From the NCBI RefSeq assembly GCF_019969685.1, contig NZ_JAHXYZ010000001.1, positions 1,054,001-1,118,000 of the forward strand: a stretch of DNA of 64,000 bases, in the 5' to 3' direction. Below are positions 16,942 through 25,628 of this stretch, one piece after another. Each line of letters opens with the position of its first letter. The stretch's first letter is position 1. The translations under genes were made by a program, and so were the position numbers. A model generated the notes under the pieces. That model did no database searches. It saw only the letters and a list, made by a program, of their open reading frames with translations, and was not told the DNA's origin. Source of the stretch: Microbacterium sp. EST19A (lineage in GTDB: Bacteria > Actinomycetota > Actinomycetes > Actinomycetales > Microbacteriaceae).

Positions 16942-18306
16942 TCAGTGGGTGGCGCCGAGACCGGGCACCGCGTCGGCCGCGGCATCCGTCTCGAGTTCCG
17001 GCTGCGCCGTACGCGCGGTGCCGATGCCGCGCACCCAGCCGAGCTTGCCCGCGATGACGTACAGGACCATCGAGAGGATCAGCGACAGCACGGGAGGGAT
17101 GCCCCACGTGATGACGTAACCGGCGAGGGCCGACACCAGCCAGATCACGAGTGTCGCCGGGACGATGCGCGGTGCCGTCTCCGGGAGGCGACCCGTCTCC
17201 CGGCTCGCATCGAGTTCCGGCCGCCAGCGCCGCACGATGAAGTACTCGGCGACCATGATGCCGGCGATCGGAGGGAAGGCCACGCCGAGGATGATGAGGA
17301 AGCCGGAGAACTGACCGAGGATGCCGACGGCGGCGAGGATCGAGCCGACGACGCCGAGGACGATCGTCGTCGTGACGCGGTGGAGGTTCTTGCTGAACGC
17401 CGTGGAGATGAAGTTGACCAGGCCGAGCGTCGACGAGTACAGGTTCCAGTCGTTGATCTTCAGGGTGCCCGTGATCACGATGATCAGGCCCACGAAGCCG
17501 ATCGACGAGGTGACGATCGCGACGATGTTGCCCGAGGCCGCGGCGTGCGCCAGGAGCACTCCGGCGAGGCCGATCACGAACTCGCCGAGCGAGACGCCGA
17601 CCACGGTCTGCTTGATCACGTCGGCACGCGACCGGTTGAAGCGCGTCATGTCGGCCGTGATGATCGCGCCGACGATGAGTCCGCCGGCGACGATGCCGGT
17701 GCCCGCCCACACGCTCATCGTGGGACCGGGAGCGGGTCCGGTGACCAGCTCGCCCAGGTCGTGATCGACCAGCTCGCTGATGATCGACCACCCGACGAGG
17801 ATGAGGAAGAGCGGCACCGTGATGTTCGCCAGCCACTGCATGCCCTTGAAGCCGAAGGCGACGATCGCGGTGACTGCGAGGCCGAAGAGCAGGCTCCACG
17901 CCCAGATCGGCATGACGCCGGGCAGCAGAGCGTCGAGCGACTCGGCGGAGATCGCGCTCTGGATGCCGAACCATCCGATCAGGCTGATGCCGATGGCGAG
18001 TCCGACGAGCGAGGCGCCGACCTCCCCGAAGCCGGTCCATCGGGCCAGGAGGGCCGTGTTGAGACCCTCTTTCTGGCCGATGATGCCGACGATGCACATG
18101 ATCACCTCGAGGATGATCGAGCCGAGGAGGAGCGCGAGGAAGGCTTCCCCGAATGTCATGCTGTAGCCGAGCGTGGCGCCCAGCAGGAACTGCGAGAGTG
18201 CGGAAACCTGACCGAATCGCTGTACCGCGATACCGAACCAGGGCTTTCGCGCCTCCGGACGGACGCGACTGAGGGCGAAATCGTCGGCGTGTGCCGTGGT
18301 GGCCAT
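16942..18306 (-). CDS. NCS1-family permease (cytosine/allantoin/hydantoin type)
   Basis: A 454-residue transporter with about twelve hydrophobic segments. The N-terminal VRPEARKPWFGIAVQRFGQVSALSQFLLGA region is typical of nucleobase:cation symporter-1 proteins, which import cytosine, allantoin, hydantoins or thiamine. I chose the ATG at 18306 because GGAG lies six bases upstream; an ATG at 18324 lacks such a site. It heads the hydantoinase-DUF917-PucR operon and probably brings in the substrate. Confidence 0.8.
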   Translation of the reverse strand: MATTAHADDFALSRVRPEARKPWFGIAVQRFGQVSALSQFLLGATLGYSMTFGEAFLALLLGSIILEVIMCIVGIIGQKEGLNTALLARWTGFGEVGASLVGLAIGISLIGWFGIQSAISAESLDALLPGVMPIWAWSLLFGLAVTAIVAFGFKGMQWLANITVPLFLILVGWSIISELVDHDLGELVTGPAPGPTMSVWAGTGIVAGGLIVGAIITADMTRFNRSRADVIKQTVVGVSLGEFVIGLAGVLLAHAAASGNIVAIVTSSIGFVGLIIVITGTLKINDWNLYSSTLGLVNFISTAFSKNLHRVTTTIVLGVVGSILAAVGILGQFSGFLIILGVAFPPIAGIMVAEYFIVRRWRPELDASRETGRLPETAPRIVPATLVIWLVSALAGYVITWGIPPVLSLILSMVLYVIAGKLGWVRGIGTARTAQPELETDAAADAVPGLGATH

Positions 18307-18450
18307 GGTGTTCTCCAGAGTCATGTGGACGGGTTCCGGCCACGGTATCCGCGCAGTCAGCACACAGGAACATGCAGAGTGCACTGATTCTCGTGAGAGA
18401 TGTGCACACCGCATATCCGGCCGTCTTCCGCGGCGTCGCACAATGGAACC

Positions 18451-19197
18451 ATGTCAGCGCACACCACGGAATCGATCGACACCCGCCTCCACGATCGGAC
18501 GATCGTGCTCATCGGGGGCGGCTCCGGCATCGGCCTCGAGGTCGCGCGACGAGCGATCGCCCTCGGCGCATCGGTCGTCTTGGGCGGCCGCACGCCGAGC
18601 CGGCTCGAGGCCGCGGTCGCCGAACTCGGACCGCGGGCCCGCGGGAACACCGTCGACACGTCCGACGAGGAGTCGATCACCCGCTTCTTCGCTGACATCC
18701 CGACCGTCGACGGCATCTTCACCACGGCCGCCGACTACGTGGTCGGGTCGATGCGCGCCCTCGACCCTCAGGCCGCGGCATCCCCCTTCGAGTCGAAGTT
18801 CTGGGGCCAGTACCGGGTCGTGCGCGCCGCTCTCGACCGTCTCTCCCCCGATGCATCGATCGTGCTGATGTCGGGGGCGGCGAGCGTGCGCCCGCCCGCG
18901 GCCGCGCCCGCGTACGTCGCTGCGAACGCCGCGATCGAAGGGCTCGCGCGCGGCCTGGCCGTGGAGCTCGCACCGGTGCGCGTCAACGCGGTGTCGCCCG
19001 GGACGATCGACGGCAACCTCTGGGCGAACCGCGACGAGGCGGCCCGCGCGGCCGCCTTCGCGCAGTTCAGCGCCGACACCCTGCTCGGTCGCCCCGGCAC
19101 CGAGGGCGAGGTGGCGGATGCCGTCATCCACCTGCTCGTCAACGGCTACACGACCGGTTCGACGCTGTACGTCGACGGAGGGTACTCGCTGCGCTGA
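18451..19197 (+). CDS. SDR-family oxidoreductase with altered active site
   Basis: A 248-residue Rossmann protein. The cofactor loop is LIGGGSGIG and the C-terminal part has VNAVSPGTIDG and STLYVDGGYSLR, as in classical short-chain dehydrogenases. The active-site pattern YxxxK reads YVAAN, so the catalytic lysine is replaced by Asn while Tyr and the upstream Ser (LMSGAAS) remain. A -10-like CACAAT ends six bases before the ATG, suggesting a leaderless mRNA. It is divergent from the NCS1 operon; a link to that pathway is possible but unproven. Confidence 0.8.
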   Translation: MSAHTTESIDTRLHDRTIVLIGGGSGIGLEVARRAIALGASVVLGGRTPSRLEAAVAELGPRARGNTVDTSDEESITRFFADIPTVDGIFTTAADYVVGSMRALDPQAAASPFESKFWGQYRVVRAALDRLSPDASIVLMSGAASVRPPAAAPAYVAANAAIEGLARGLAVELAPVRVNAVSPGTIDGNLWANRDEAARAAAFAQFSADTLLGRPGTEGEVADAVIHLLVNGYTTGSTLYVDGGYSLR

Positions 19198-19221
19198 GGA
19201 CTGGGCGGCAGAGAGACGCGG

Positions 19222-20559
19222 TCAGTCGACGAGCAGCGCCGGCTCCTCCAACACCGATGCCACGTCGGCGATGAACCGGCTCATGCCGTCGCCGTCGATC
19301 ACGCGGTGGTCGAACGATCCGGCGACCGTCGTCACCCAGCGGGGACGCACCTCCCCGTCGACGACCCACGGCTTCTGGCTGATCGTGCCCATGGCCACTA
19401 TCCCGGCCTCGCCGGGGTTGATGATCGGGGTGCCGGCATCCATCCCGAACACGCCGATGTTGGTGATCGTGATCGTGCCGCCCTGCTGGTCGGCCGGAGA
19501 GGTCTTGCCCTCGCGAGCCGTGAGCGTGAGGCGGTTGAGCGCGCGAGCGAGGTCCTTCATGCCGAGGTCCTGCGCATCCTTGATGTTCGGCACGAGCAGG
19601 CCGCGCGGGGTGGCGGCGGCGATGCCGAGGTTCACGTAGTGGCGCACGGAGATCTCGGCGCCGGCATCCGTCTCGATCCAGGCGGCGTTCACCATCGGGG
19701 TGCGGCGGGCCGCCCAGATGACCGCGCGCGCCATGATCAGCAGCGGTGAGACGCGGATATCGGCGTAGTCGGGCGACGCCTTGAGGCGCTTCACGAGCTC
19801 CATGGTGCGGCTCGCGTCGATCTCCTTCCACACCGTCACGTGCGGGGCCGAGTACGCGCTCTGCACCATGGCCGACGAGGTGGCCTTGCGCACGCCCTTG
19901 ACCGGGATCGACTCGGTGCGTCCGTCGTCGCTCGTGCCGGCCGTGGCGGGAGCGAGCCCGCGAGCCAGACCGACCGGAGCGCTCTGCGGCGCGGGAACCG
20001 TCTCCTCGCGCACCTCGCCCCACTCAGGGGTCTCGATGTTGCGGAACACGCTCGTCTGCGAGGCGTGCTTGACGACGTCATCGCGGGTGACCTCGCCGTC
20101 GGCGCCGGTCGCCGCCACCGCGGTGAGGTCGACGCCGAGGTCGCGGGCGAGCTTGCGGATCGGCGGCTTCGCGATGACGCCGACCGAAGAGCGCACGGCA
20201 CGCTCGGCGGGGCGCTTACGACGTGAGGTCGCACCACCGCCGGTGCCGTAGCCGACGAGCACGGAGCCGCCGCCCTCTTCCGGAGCCGGAGCCACCGCGA
20301 CCACCGGAGCGGCCGCCGCAGCGGTGACGAAGCTGATGATCGGCGTGCCGACCTCGACGGTCGTACCCTCGGCGACGAGCAGCTCATCCACCACGCCGGC
20401 GTGCGGCGAGGGCAGTTCGACGAGCGACTTCGCGGTCTCGATCTCGCAGATCACGTCGTTGATCGCCACGGTGTCGCCGGGCGCCACCTTCCAGGCCACG
20501 ACCTCGGCCTCGGTCAGGCCTTCGCCGACATCGGGGAGGTTGAAGTTCTGCGTGCTCAT
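19222..20559 (-). CDS. bkdC: Dihydrolipoamide acyltransferase E2 of a 2-oxoacid dehydrogenase complex
   Basis: A 445-residue E2 protein. Domains in order: one lipoyl domain (residues 1-80, lipoylated Lys44 in ETAKSLVE), an Ala/Pro/Gly-rich linker, a peripheral subunit-binding domain (about 155-195, [14 protein letters not shown]), and the catalytic acyltransferase domain ending in [15 protein letters not shown] with the active His and Asp. It transfers acyl groups to CoA. It follows E1 beta and E1 alpha in an operon; E3 is not in the window. The branched-chain assignment comes from resemblance of E1 alpha to mycobacterial BkdA. Confidence 0.87.
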   Translation of the reverse strand: MSTQNFNLPDVGEGLTEAEVVAWKVAPGDTVAINDVICEIETAKSLVELPSPHAGVVDELLVAEGTTVEVGTPIISFVTAAAAAPVVAVAPAPEEGGGSVLVGYGTGGGATSRRKRPAERAVRSSVGVIAKPPIRKLARDLGVDLTAVAATGADGEVTRDDVVKHASQTSVFRNIETPEWGEVREETVPAPQSAPVGLARGLAPATAGTSDDGRTESIPVKGVRKATSSAMVQSAYSAPHVTVWKEIDASRTMELVKRLKASPDYADIRVSPLLIMARAVIWAARRTPMVNAAWIETDAGAEISVRHYVNLGIAAATPRGLLVPNIKDAQDLGMKDLARALNRLTLTAREGKTSPADQQGGTITITNIGVFGMDAGTPIINPGEAGIVAMGTISQKPWVVDGEVRPRWVTTVAGSFDHRVIDGDGMSRFIADVASVLEEPALLVD

Positions 20560-20592
20560 GAGGGCCTTTCGGAACGGCGTCAGTAGGCGGTG

Positions 20593-21573
20593 TCAGTAAG
20601 ACAGGGAGCGATCGACGGCTTCGAGGATGCGGTCCGCATCCGGAAGATACACGCCCTCGAGCTTCGCGGGCGGGAACGGGGTGTCGTACCCGGAGACGCG
20701 CAGCACCGGAGCTTCCAGTGCGTAGAACGCCCGCTCCATGACCGTCGCGGCGATCTCGCTGCCGAGGCTCGTGAAGCCCTGCGCCTCCTGCGCGTAGACC
20801 ATGTGCCCGGTCTTGCGCACCGAGTCGAGGATCGGGGCGTAATCGACCGGCGAGAGCGAGCGCACATCGACGACCTCGCAGCTGGTGCCCTCGGCTTCGG
20901 CGAGCGCCGCGGCCTGCAGCAGCGTCGTGACCATCGCGCCGTGGCCGACGAGCGTCACGTCGGTGCCGGTGCGGACGACCCGCGAGGCGTGCAGCGGAGC
21001 GGCCGACGCGTCGAGCTCGACCTCGCCCTTGGGCCAGTAGCGGCTCTTGGGCTCCATGAAGATCACGGGGTCGTTCGAGGCGATCGCCTCCTGGATCATC
21101 CAGTAGGCGTCGTTCGGCGTCGACGGCGACACCACCCGCAGACCGGGAGTGTGGGTGAAGTACGCCTCGGGGCTCTCCTGGTGGTGCTCGACCGCCCCTA
21201 TGTGCCCGCCGTAGGGGATGCGGATCACGATCGGCAGCGAGATCCTGCCCTCGTGCCGGTTGGTGAGCTTCGCGAGCTGCGTCGTGATCTGATCGAACGC
21301 GGGGAACACGAACCCGTCGAACTGGATCTCGATGACGGGCCGGAACCCGGTCATCGCGAGTCCGATCGCGGTGCCCACGATGCCCGACTCGGCGAGCGGG
21401 GTGTCGAGCACCCGCTTGTCGCCGAAGTCGCGCTGCAGGTGCTCGGTCACGCGGAAGACACCGCCGAGCTTGCCGATGTCCTCCCCCATGAGGATCACCT
21501 TCGGGTCGTTCTCCATCGCCTTGCGCAGGCCGGCGTTCATCGCCTTGCTCAGCGGCATCGTCTCGAGAGTCAT
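20593..21573 (-). CDS. bkdB: 2-oxoacid dehydrogenase E1 beta subunit
   Basis: A 326-residue transketolase-like subunit. The start MTLETMPLSKAMNAGLRKAM, then LMGEDIGKLGGVFRVTEHL, TPLAESGIVGTAIGLAMTG and the C-terminal SEIAATVMERAFYALEAPVLRVSG are family landmarks. With E1 alpha it forms the thiamine-diphosphate-dependent dehydrogenase that decarboxylates 2-oxoacids. Its ATG overlaps the E1 alpha stop by four bases. Confidence 0.88.
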   Translation of the reverse strand: MTLETMPLSKAMNAGLRKAMENDPKVILMGEDIGKLGGVFRVTEHLQRDFGDKRVLDTPLAESGIVGTAIGLAMTGFRPVIEIQFDGFVFPAFDQITTQLAKLTNRHEGRISLPIVIRIPYGGHIGAVEHHQESPEAYFTHTPGLRVVSPSTPNDAYWMIQEAIASNDPVIFMEPKSRYWPKGEVELDASAAPLHASRVVRTGTDVTLVGHGAMVTTLLQAAALAEAEGTSCEVVDVRSLSPVDYAPILDSVRKTGHMVYAQEAQGFTSLGSEIAATVMERAFYALEAPVLRVSGYDTPFPPAKLEGVYLPDADRILEAVDRSLSY

Positions 21574-22703
21574 GCCTGCCCTCCTTCGAACGATGCCTCG
21601 TACTTCGCCTGCCAGGCCTTCTGCTCCTCGATCAGCGGATGCGGATCGCTGTAGACGTGGTCGAACATCCGACTCACCGGCGGCGGGCCGAGCTCGACGG
21701 TGCGTGCGCGCAGGTCCTCGGCGGCATCCGCTCCCTCGGCATCCACATCGTCGAAGAAGGATGCCGCGGCGCCGCGCCCCTCGAGGAAGGTGCGCATCCG
21801 CACGATCGGGTCGCGGAGCGCCCAGATGTCCTCTTCGTCGGTGTGCCGGTACTTCGTCGGGTCGTCGCTCGTGGTGTGGGCACCGAGCCGGTAGGTGACG
21901 GCCTCGATCGCTCGCGGCCCCTGGCCGCTGCGCGCCTCGTCGAGCGCGACGCGCGAGACGGCGTAGCTCGCGAGCACGTCGTTGCCGTCGACGCGGACAC
22001 TGGGGATGCCGTAGCCCGCGCTGCGCTCGACCAGCGGCACGCGCGACTGCGTCGTGACGGGCACCGAGATCGCCCAGTGGTTGTTCTGCAGGAAGAAGAC
22101 CGACGGCGCCTGGTAGCTCGCCGCGAAGACCATAGCCTCGTGCACGTCGCCCTGGCTGGAGGCTCCGTCGCCGTAGTAGACGATGACCGCCTCGTCGCGC
22201 TCGGGATCGCCGGTGCCGGTGCGCCCGTCGAACGAGAGGCCCATGGCGTACCCGGTGGCGTGCAGGGCCTGCGATCCGAGCACCAGCGTGTAGAGGCGCG
22301 TGTTGCCGTTCTTCGGATCCGTCGGATCCCAGCCGCCGTGCGAGACGCCGCGCATGAGCTTGATGATGTCGAGCGGGTCGACGCCGCGGATCCGCGTGAC
22401 GGCGTGCTCGCGGTACGACGGGAAGATCGTGTCCTGTGCGCGCGTCGCCCGGGCGGAGCCGACCTGCGCCGCCTCCTGTCCGCGGCTCGGCGGCCACAGC
22501 GCGAGCTGACCCTGACGCTGCAGGTTCGTCGCCTGGGTGTCGATGGCGCGGATGATCGACATGTCGCGGTAGAACTGCTCGAGCTCTGCATCGCCGATCG
22601 CCTCGATCAGCGGCAGATACTGCTCGGCAGCGGGGCTCGGCGCATAGCGGCCGTCCTGATCCAGGACGCGGACGAGTTCAGTCTCTGACGAGGTCACGCT
22701 CAC
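21570..22703 (-). CDS. bkdA: 2-oxoacid dehydrogenase E1 alpha subunit
   Basis: A 377-residue subunit starting at GTG. The thiamine-diphosphate motif is GDGASSQGDVHEAM ending in FFLQNN; LQRQGQLALWPPSRGQEAAQVG resembles the branched-chain subunit BkdA of mycobacteria, as I recall it. Substrates would be 2-oxoacids from Val, Leu and Ile, feeding branched fatty-acid primers; pyruvate cannot be ruled out. First gene of bkdABC. A 9-bp direct repeat with 10-bp period lies about 60-80 bases upstream. Confidence 0.86.
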   Translation of the reverse strand: MSVTSSETELVRVLDQDGRYAPSPAAEQYLPLIEAIGDAELEQFYRDMSIIRAIDTQATNLQRQGQLALWPPSRGQEAAQVGSARATRAQDTIFPSYREHAVTRIRGVDPLDIIKLMRGVSHGGWDPTDPKNGNTRLYTLVLGSQALHATGYAMGLSFDGRTGTGDPERDEAVIVYYGDGASSQGDVHEAMVFAASYQAPSVFFLQNNHWAISVPVTTQSRVPLVERSAGYGIPSVRVDGNDVLASYAVSRVALDEARSGQGPRAIEAVTYRLGAHTTSDDPTKYRHTDEEDIWALRDPIVRMRTFLEGRGAAASFFDDVDAEGADAAEDLRARTVELGPPPVSRMFDHVYSDPHPLIEEQKAWQAKYEASFEGGQA

Positions 22704-22761
22704 ACGCTACCCGTGCCCGCATGCCCGGTCACGCATACCTAGGAGGCCCTTGTATCTGCCG

Positions 22762-22780
22762 GGAATCCGGAGGAATCCGG
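22762..22780 (-). repeat. Direct repeat upstream of bkdA
   Basis: GGAATCCGG occurs at 22762-22770 and 22772-22780, one helical turn apart, 59-77 bases before the bkdA GTG start. The position suits a regulator site near the bkd promoter, but it also follows the aminotransferase stop by only 24 bases. No regulator is identified. Confidence 0.3.
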
Positions 22781-22803
22781 CCTCAGACGCGCAGAGTGAG
22801 GAC

Positions 22804-23871
22804 TCAGCGGACCCCGGCCGCGACCTCGAGGACGCGGTCGATCGAGCCCTCTTCGCCGACGGAGATGCGGATGCCGTCACCGGGGAATGCCCGCACGACG
22901 AGGTCGTTCTCGCCGAAGGCCGCGGCGATCTCGTCGGTCCGCTCCGCCGTCGGCAGCCAGACGAAGTTCGCCTGCGAGTCGGGGACATCCCAGCCCTGGG
23001 CGCGAAGACCCTCCACGAGACGGGTGCGACGCTCGACGATGACCGCGACGCGTTCGAGGAGCTCGGGCTCGGCGTCGAGGCTCGCGATCGCGGCGTTCTC
23101 GGCGGCCGACGTGACGGAGAGAGGGATGCCGGTGGCGCGGGCCGCGTTGAGGACGGCGACGTTTCCGATCGCGTAGCCGACGCGGAGCCCCGCCAGGCCG
23201 TACGCCTTCGAGAAGGTGCGCAGCACGACGACGTTCGGATGCTTCTCGTGGAGACGCCCGGTGAGCCCGTTCACGGCGTCGGGTGCCGTGACGAACTCGG
23301 CGTACGCCTCGTCGAGGATGATCAGGACGTCGCCGGGCACCCGCGCGACGAAGGTCGCGAACTCGTCGCTCGTGATGATCGGACCGGTCGGGTTGTTCGG
23401 CGTGCAGAGGATGATCGCGCGGGTGCGCTCGGTGACGGCATCCGCCATCGCCTCGAGGTCGTGACGCGACTCGGCGGTGAGGGGGACCTGCACTCCCGTG
23501 GCTCCCGCGACGAGCGGAAGGCTCGGGTACGCCTCGAAGGAACGCCAGGCGTAGATCACCTCATCGCCGACGGACGCCGTCGCGAGGATCAGCTGGTGCA
23601 GGATCGAGACGCTGCCCGCGGCGACGTGCACCTGGTCGGCGTCGACCCCGTAGCGCTCCCCGAGCCGCGCGCGCAAGCGGCCGGCCGTCGCATCCGGGTA
23701 GCGGTTGATCGGGGTGGTGTGCTGGAGAGCCTCGGCGACCGAGGGCAGCGGATCGAACGGATTCTCGTTGCTCGACAGCTTGAAGGCATCGGGTCCCGCT
23801 TGCTTTCCCTGGCGGTACGGCGCGAGAGCGGCGATGGCGGGGCGGATGCGGGGCAGGATGGGCTCGGTCAC
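22804..23871 (-). CDS. hisC: HisC-type aminotransferase (histidinol-phosphate or aromatic)
   Basis: A 355-residue class I/II PLP enzyme starting at GTG. It has [14 protein letters not shown] near the N-terminus, [32 protein letters not shown] and the PLP lysine in [18 protein letters not shown]. It resembles actinobacterial HisC2/Pat proteins that transaminate aromatic 2-oxoacids or histidinol phosphate. It stands alone, not in a his operon, which favours an aromatic aminotransferase role. It is 100 bases upstream of bkdA on the same strand. Confidence 0.83.
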   Translation of the reverse strand: MTEPILPRIRPAIAALAPYRQGKQAGPDAFKLSSNENPFDPLPSVAEALQHTTPINRYPDATAGRLRARLGERYGVDADQVHVAAGSVSILHQLILATASVGDEVIYAWRSFEAYPSLPLVAGATGVQVPLTAESRHDLEAMADAVTERTRAIILCTPNNPTGPIITSDEFATFVARVPGDVLIILDEAYAEFVTAPDAVNGLTGRLHEKHPNVVVLRTFSKAYGLAGLRVGYAIGNVAVLNAARATGIPLSVTSAAENAAIASLDAEPELLERVAVIVERRTRLVEGLRAQGWDVPDSQANFVWLPTAERTDEIAAAFGENDLVVRAFPGDGIRISVGEEGSIDRVLEVAAGVR

Positions 23872-23908
23872 GAGTTGAGTCTACGATCGTGGCGGGGGAC
23901 GCGAGTGG

Positions 23909-23921
23909 TACCATTCTGGTA
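23909..23921 (+). promoter_or_regulatory. Operator/promoter of the CopG-Doc pair
   Basis: TACCA-TTC-TGGTA is a perfect palindrome whose last base is the A of the antitoxin ATG. TACCAT within it can serve as a -10 six bases before the ATG, so the transcript would be leaderless. An antitoxin bound here would cover promoter and start codon. Confidence 0.45.
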
Positions 23922-24127
23922 TGGCAATGACGGTGCGACTCCCGGAAGAACTCGACGCTCAGCTCGAGGCGATCGCTCGCGCTCGGCACACGTCGAAGCA
24001 CGCGGTGATCATCGAGGCGGCGCAGCGATTCGTGAACAGCGAGATGAAGACCGATCGCGTGCTCTCGACCGCAGCCGGTGTCACCGAGCGCTACGCCGAG
24101 ACGCTGAAGCGACTCGAAGACGCCTGA
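23921..24127 (+). CDS. Ribbon-helix-helix antitoxin of a Doc-type pair
   Basis: A 68-residue protein with an N-terminal CopG-like ribbon-helix-helix (MTVRLPEELDAQLEAIARARHTSKHAVIIEAAQRF in pieces: MTVRLPEELDAQL and TSKHAVIIEAAQRF). The C-terminal tail after residue 45 probably wraps the toxin. It is followed three bases later by the Doc-like gene. Probably leaderless; the palindrome at its start suggests autoregulation. Confidence 0.75.
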   Translation: MAMTVRLPEELDAQLEAIARARHTSKHAVIIEAAQRFVNSEMKTDRVLSTAAGVTERYAETLKRLEDA

Positions 24128-24130
24128 CGC

Positions 24131-24496
24131 ATGCCGATCGAGTACATCGAGCCTGAGCAGGCTCTGGCGCTGATCGCGAAGCTCGGGTTGCAGGTGCGTG
24201 ACGAGGGGCTGCTCTTCTCCGCGCTCGCCCGACCGTCGGCAGGGATGTTCGGCGTAGATGCGTACCCGGGCTTCGAGGAGAAGGCTGCAGCCCTCATCAG
24301 TTCCGTGGCGCAGAATGACGCGCTCTTCGACGGCAACAAGCGGATCTCTCTGTACCTCACCTTCATCTTCATCGAGCTCAACGGTTTCGAGGTGACGTTC
24401 ACGAACGATGAAGCGTTCGATTTCGTCCTCGACGTCGCCCAGAGCAGGCTCGAGTTGAAGGAGATCGCTCAGGTCATCGCGGCGCACATCCGCTGA
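24131..24496 (+). CDS. Doc/Fic-family toxin with altered catalytic motif
   Basis: A 121-residue Doc-like protein (MPIEYIEPEQALALI, PSAGMFGVDAYPGFEEKAAALI). Active Doc and Fic proteins carry H-x-F/L-x-D-G/A-N-K/G-R; here the motif is D-A-L-F-D-G-N-K-R, codon 63 being GAC where CAC (His) is expected. The phosphate-binding DGNKR part is intact. Doc kinases phosphorylate EF-Tu in known systems. Loss of the general-base His suggests reduced or altered activity, or a decayed toxin. It pairs with the upstream RHH antitoxin. Confidence 0.75.
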   Translation: MPIEYIEPEQALALIAKLGLQVRDEGLLFSALARPSAGMFGVDAYPGFEEKAAALISSVAQNDALFDGNKRISLYLTFIFIELNGFEVTFTNDEAFDFVLDVAQSRLELKEIAQVIAAHIR

Positions 24497-24543
24497 GGCT
24501 GCTCCCTGACAAGCGGAGGCGTCCGTGCGACACTGGACGCACT

Positions 24544-24951
24544 ATGCGCTTCATCATCCGCGTCGTCGTCAACGCCTTCGCCCTCTGGGTCGTCACGCTG
24601 ATCCCTGCCCTGCAGGTCGTGATCACCGCGTTCCCGCCCGGCGAGACCCTCCAGCTGGTGCTGACGCTGCTCGCGGTCGCCGCGATCTTCGCGATCGTGA
24701 ACACCATCATCGGCACGGTCGTGAAGATCGTCGCATTCCCGCTCTACATCCTCACGCTCGGCCTCATCGGTCTGATCATCAACGGCTTCCTGCTCTGGCT
24801 CACCGCGTGGATCACGAGCGGCTTCGGCTGGGGCCTGACCGTCGGCGACTTCTGGTGGGGTGTGCTGGCGGCGCTGATCATCTCGGTGATCAACGGCATC
24901 TTCGGCTTCATCCTGCGCCCGCAGAGCAAGAAGCAGCGCCGCCGCGACTGA
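24544..24951 (+). CDS. Four-helix membrane protein, phage holin family 4 type (PF04020)
   Basis: A 135-residue protein with four hydrophobic segments (residues about 4-25, 38-62, 65-88, 105-125) and a basic tail (RPQSKKQRRRD). Actinobacterial genomes carry many such PF04020 proteins outside prophages, and nothing phage-like is nearby. Function unknown; probably a small membrane protein of envelope physiology. No Shine-Dalgarno is evident. Confidence 0.75.
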   Translation: MRFIIRVVVNAFALWVVTLIPALQVVITAFPPGETLQLVLTLLAVAAIFAIVNTIIGTVVKIVAFPLYILTLGLIGLIINGFLLWLTAWITSGFGWGLTVGDFWWGVLAALIISVINGIFGFILRPQSKKQRRRD

Positions 24952-24967
24952 CCGGGACGACGCCGGC

Positions 24968-25372
24968 TCACTCCTCGAGCGGGTGCAACCGCAGCGGGCT
25001 GATCTCGGCCAGGTAGGTGAAGTCCCGGTCGCGCTGCAGCAGCGGCACGTCGCGGCGAAGCGCGATGGCGGCGATGAGGCAGTCCGTCATGCTCCGGATC
25101 GGGTGCCCGTTCATCGCTGAGGCGCGGTAGAGCGCTGCCGCGTTCCGGAAGTCGGTGACGGGTTCGACGGGGACCGTCGGAAGGCCGTTCGCCAGAGCTT
25201 CCACCCGGGTGAGCTCCTGCGCCTTCCGAGCTCCGGCGAGCAGTTCCATGAGGATGGGTTCCGTCGTCGCCACCTCCGCTCCCGCAGACAGGAGCGCATC
25301 CAGCGTGTCGACGACCGGTGTGCCGTCGTCGCGCAGGTAGGAGATCCAGACAGAGGAGTCGACGAGGATCAC
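24968..25372 (-). CDS. vapC: VapC-type PIN-domain RNase toxin
   Basis: A 134-residue PIN-domain protein. ILVDSSVWI supplies the first acid, [12 protein letters not shown] the Glu, and [13 protein letters not shown] plus RDRDF the later acids, a complete set. VapC toxins cleave tRNA or rRNA. I chose the GTG at 25372, which overlaps the vapB stop as GTGA with GGGG six bases upstream; a GTG at 25384 is possible. It forms a pair with vapB. Confidence 0.85.
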   Translation of the reverse strand: MILVDSSVWISYLRDDGTPVVDTLDALLSAGAEVATTEPILMELLAGARKAQELTRVEALANGLPTVPVEPVTDFRNAAALYRASAMNGHPIRSMTDCLIAAIALRRDVPLLQRDRDFTYLAEISPLRLHPLEE

Positions 25373-25587
25373 TCCGCGCCCCACGACGAAGGTGCGTCGT
25401 CCCGGATCGCGTCGAGGTCACCGCTCCATCCCGTGCCGCGGAGACCGAGCAGGAACTCCTTCGTCAGGGGCACGCCGACGAGGCGTCGAAGTGCGAGGTC
25501 GACCGCGTCCTTCTTGGTGCGCAGGTCATGTCGACGCATGACCTCACGGACCAGCTCCTCGTCGATGTCGATGTTCGTGCGCGCCAT
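25369..25587 (-). CDS. vapB: VapB-type antitoxin
   Basis: A 72-residue protein of the VapB/DUF2191 type: [32 protein letters not shown], then a tail with [11 protein letters not shown] that should block the toxin. The ATG is overlapped by the first of three 7-bp direct repeats, and a -10-like TATCAT ends six bases upstream, so the mRNA is probably leaderless. It neutralises VapC and represses the operon by family analogy. Confidence 0.83.
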   Translation of the reverse strand: MARTNIDIDEELVREVMRRHDLRTKKDAVDLALRRLVGVPLTKEFLLGLRGTGWSGDLDAIRDDAPSSWGAE

Positions 25588-25614
25588 ACACCGATGATAC
25601 ACCTGCAATACACC
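25586..25614 (-). promoter_or_regulatory. Three direct repeats at the vapBC promoter
   Basis: ATACACC occurs at 25586-25592, 25597-25603 and 25608-25614, exactly 11 bases apart. On the coding strand this is GGTGTAT three times on one face of the helix, overlapping the -10 and start codon of vapB. It is a likely VapB operator. Confidence 0.6.
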
Positions 25615-25628
25615 ACTGCTCTCAGCCA

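Noticed and set aside
15769-18387. Long plus-strand open frame across the hydantoinase and NCS1 genes
   Set aside because: Composition is rich in Asp, Glu, Arg and His with no domain; it is a shadow of the genes on the other strand.
18379-18407. Operator from the two GTGCAC sites before the NCS1/SDR genes
   Set aside because: GTGCAC is only six bases, the inner bases do not pair in register, and no promoter element is clearly covered.
24544-24951. Prophage remnant, from the holin-family protein
   Set aside because: No integrase, lysin, structural gene or attachment repeats are nearby, and this family is common outside prophages.
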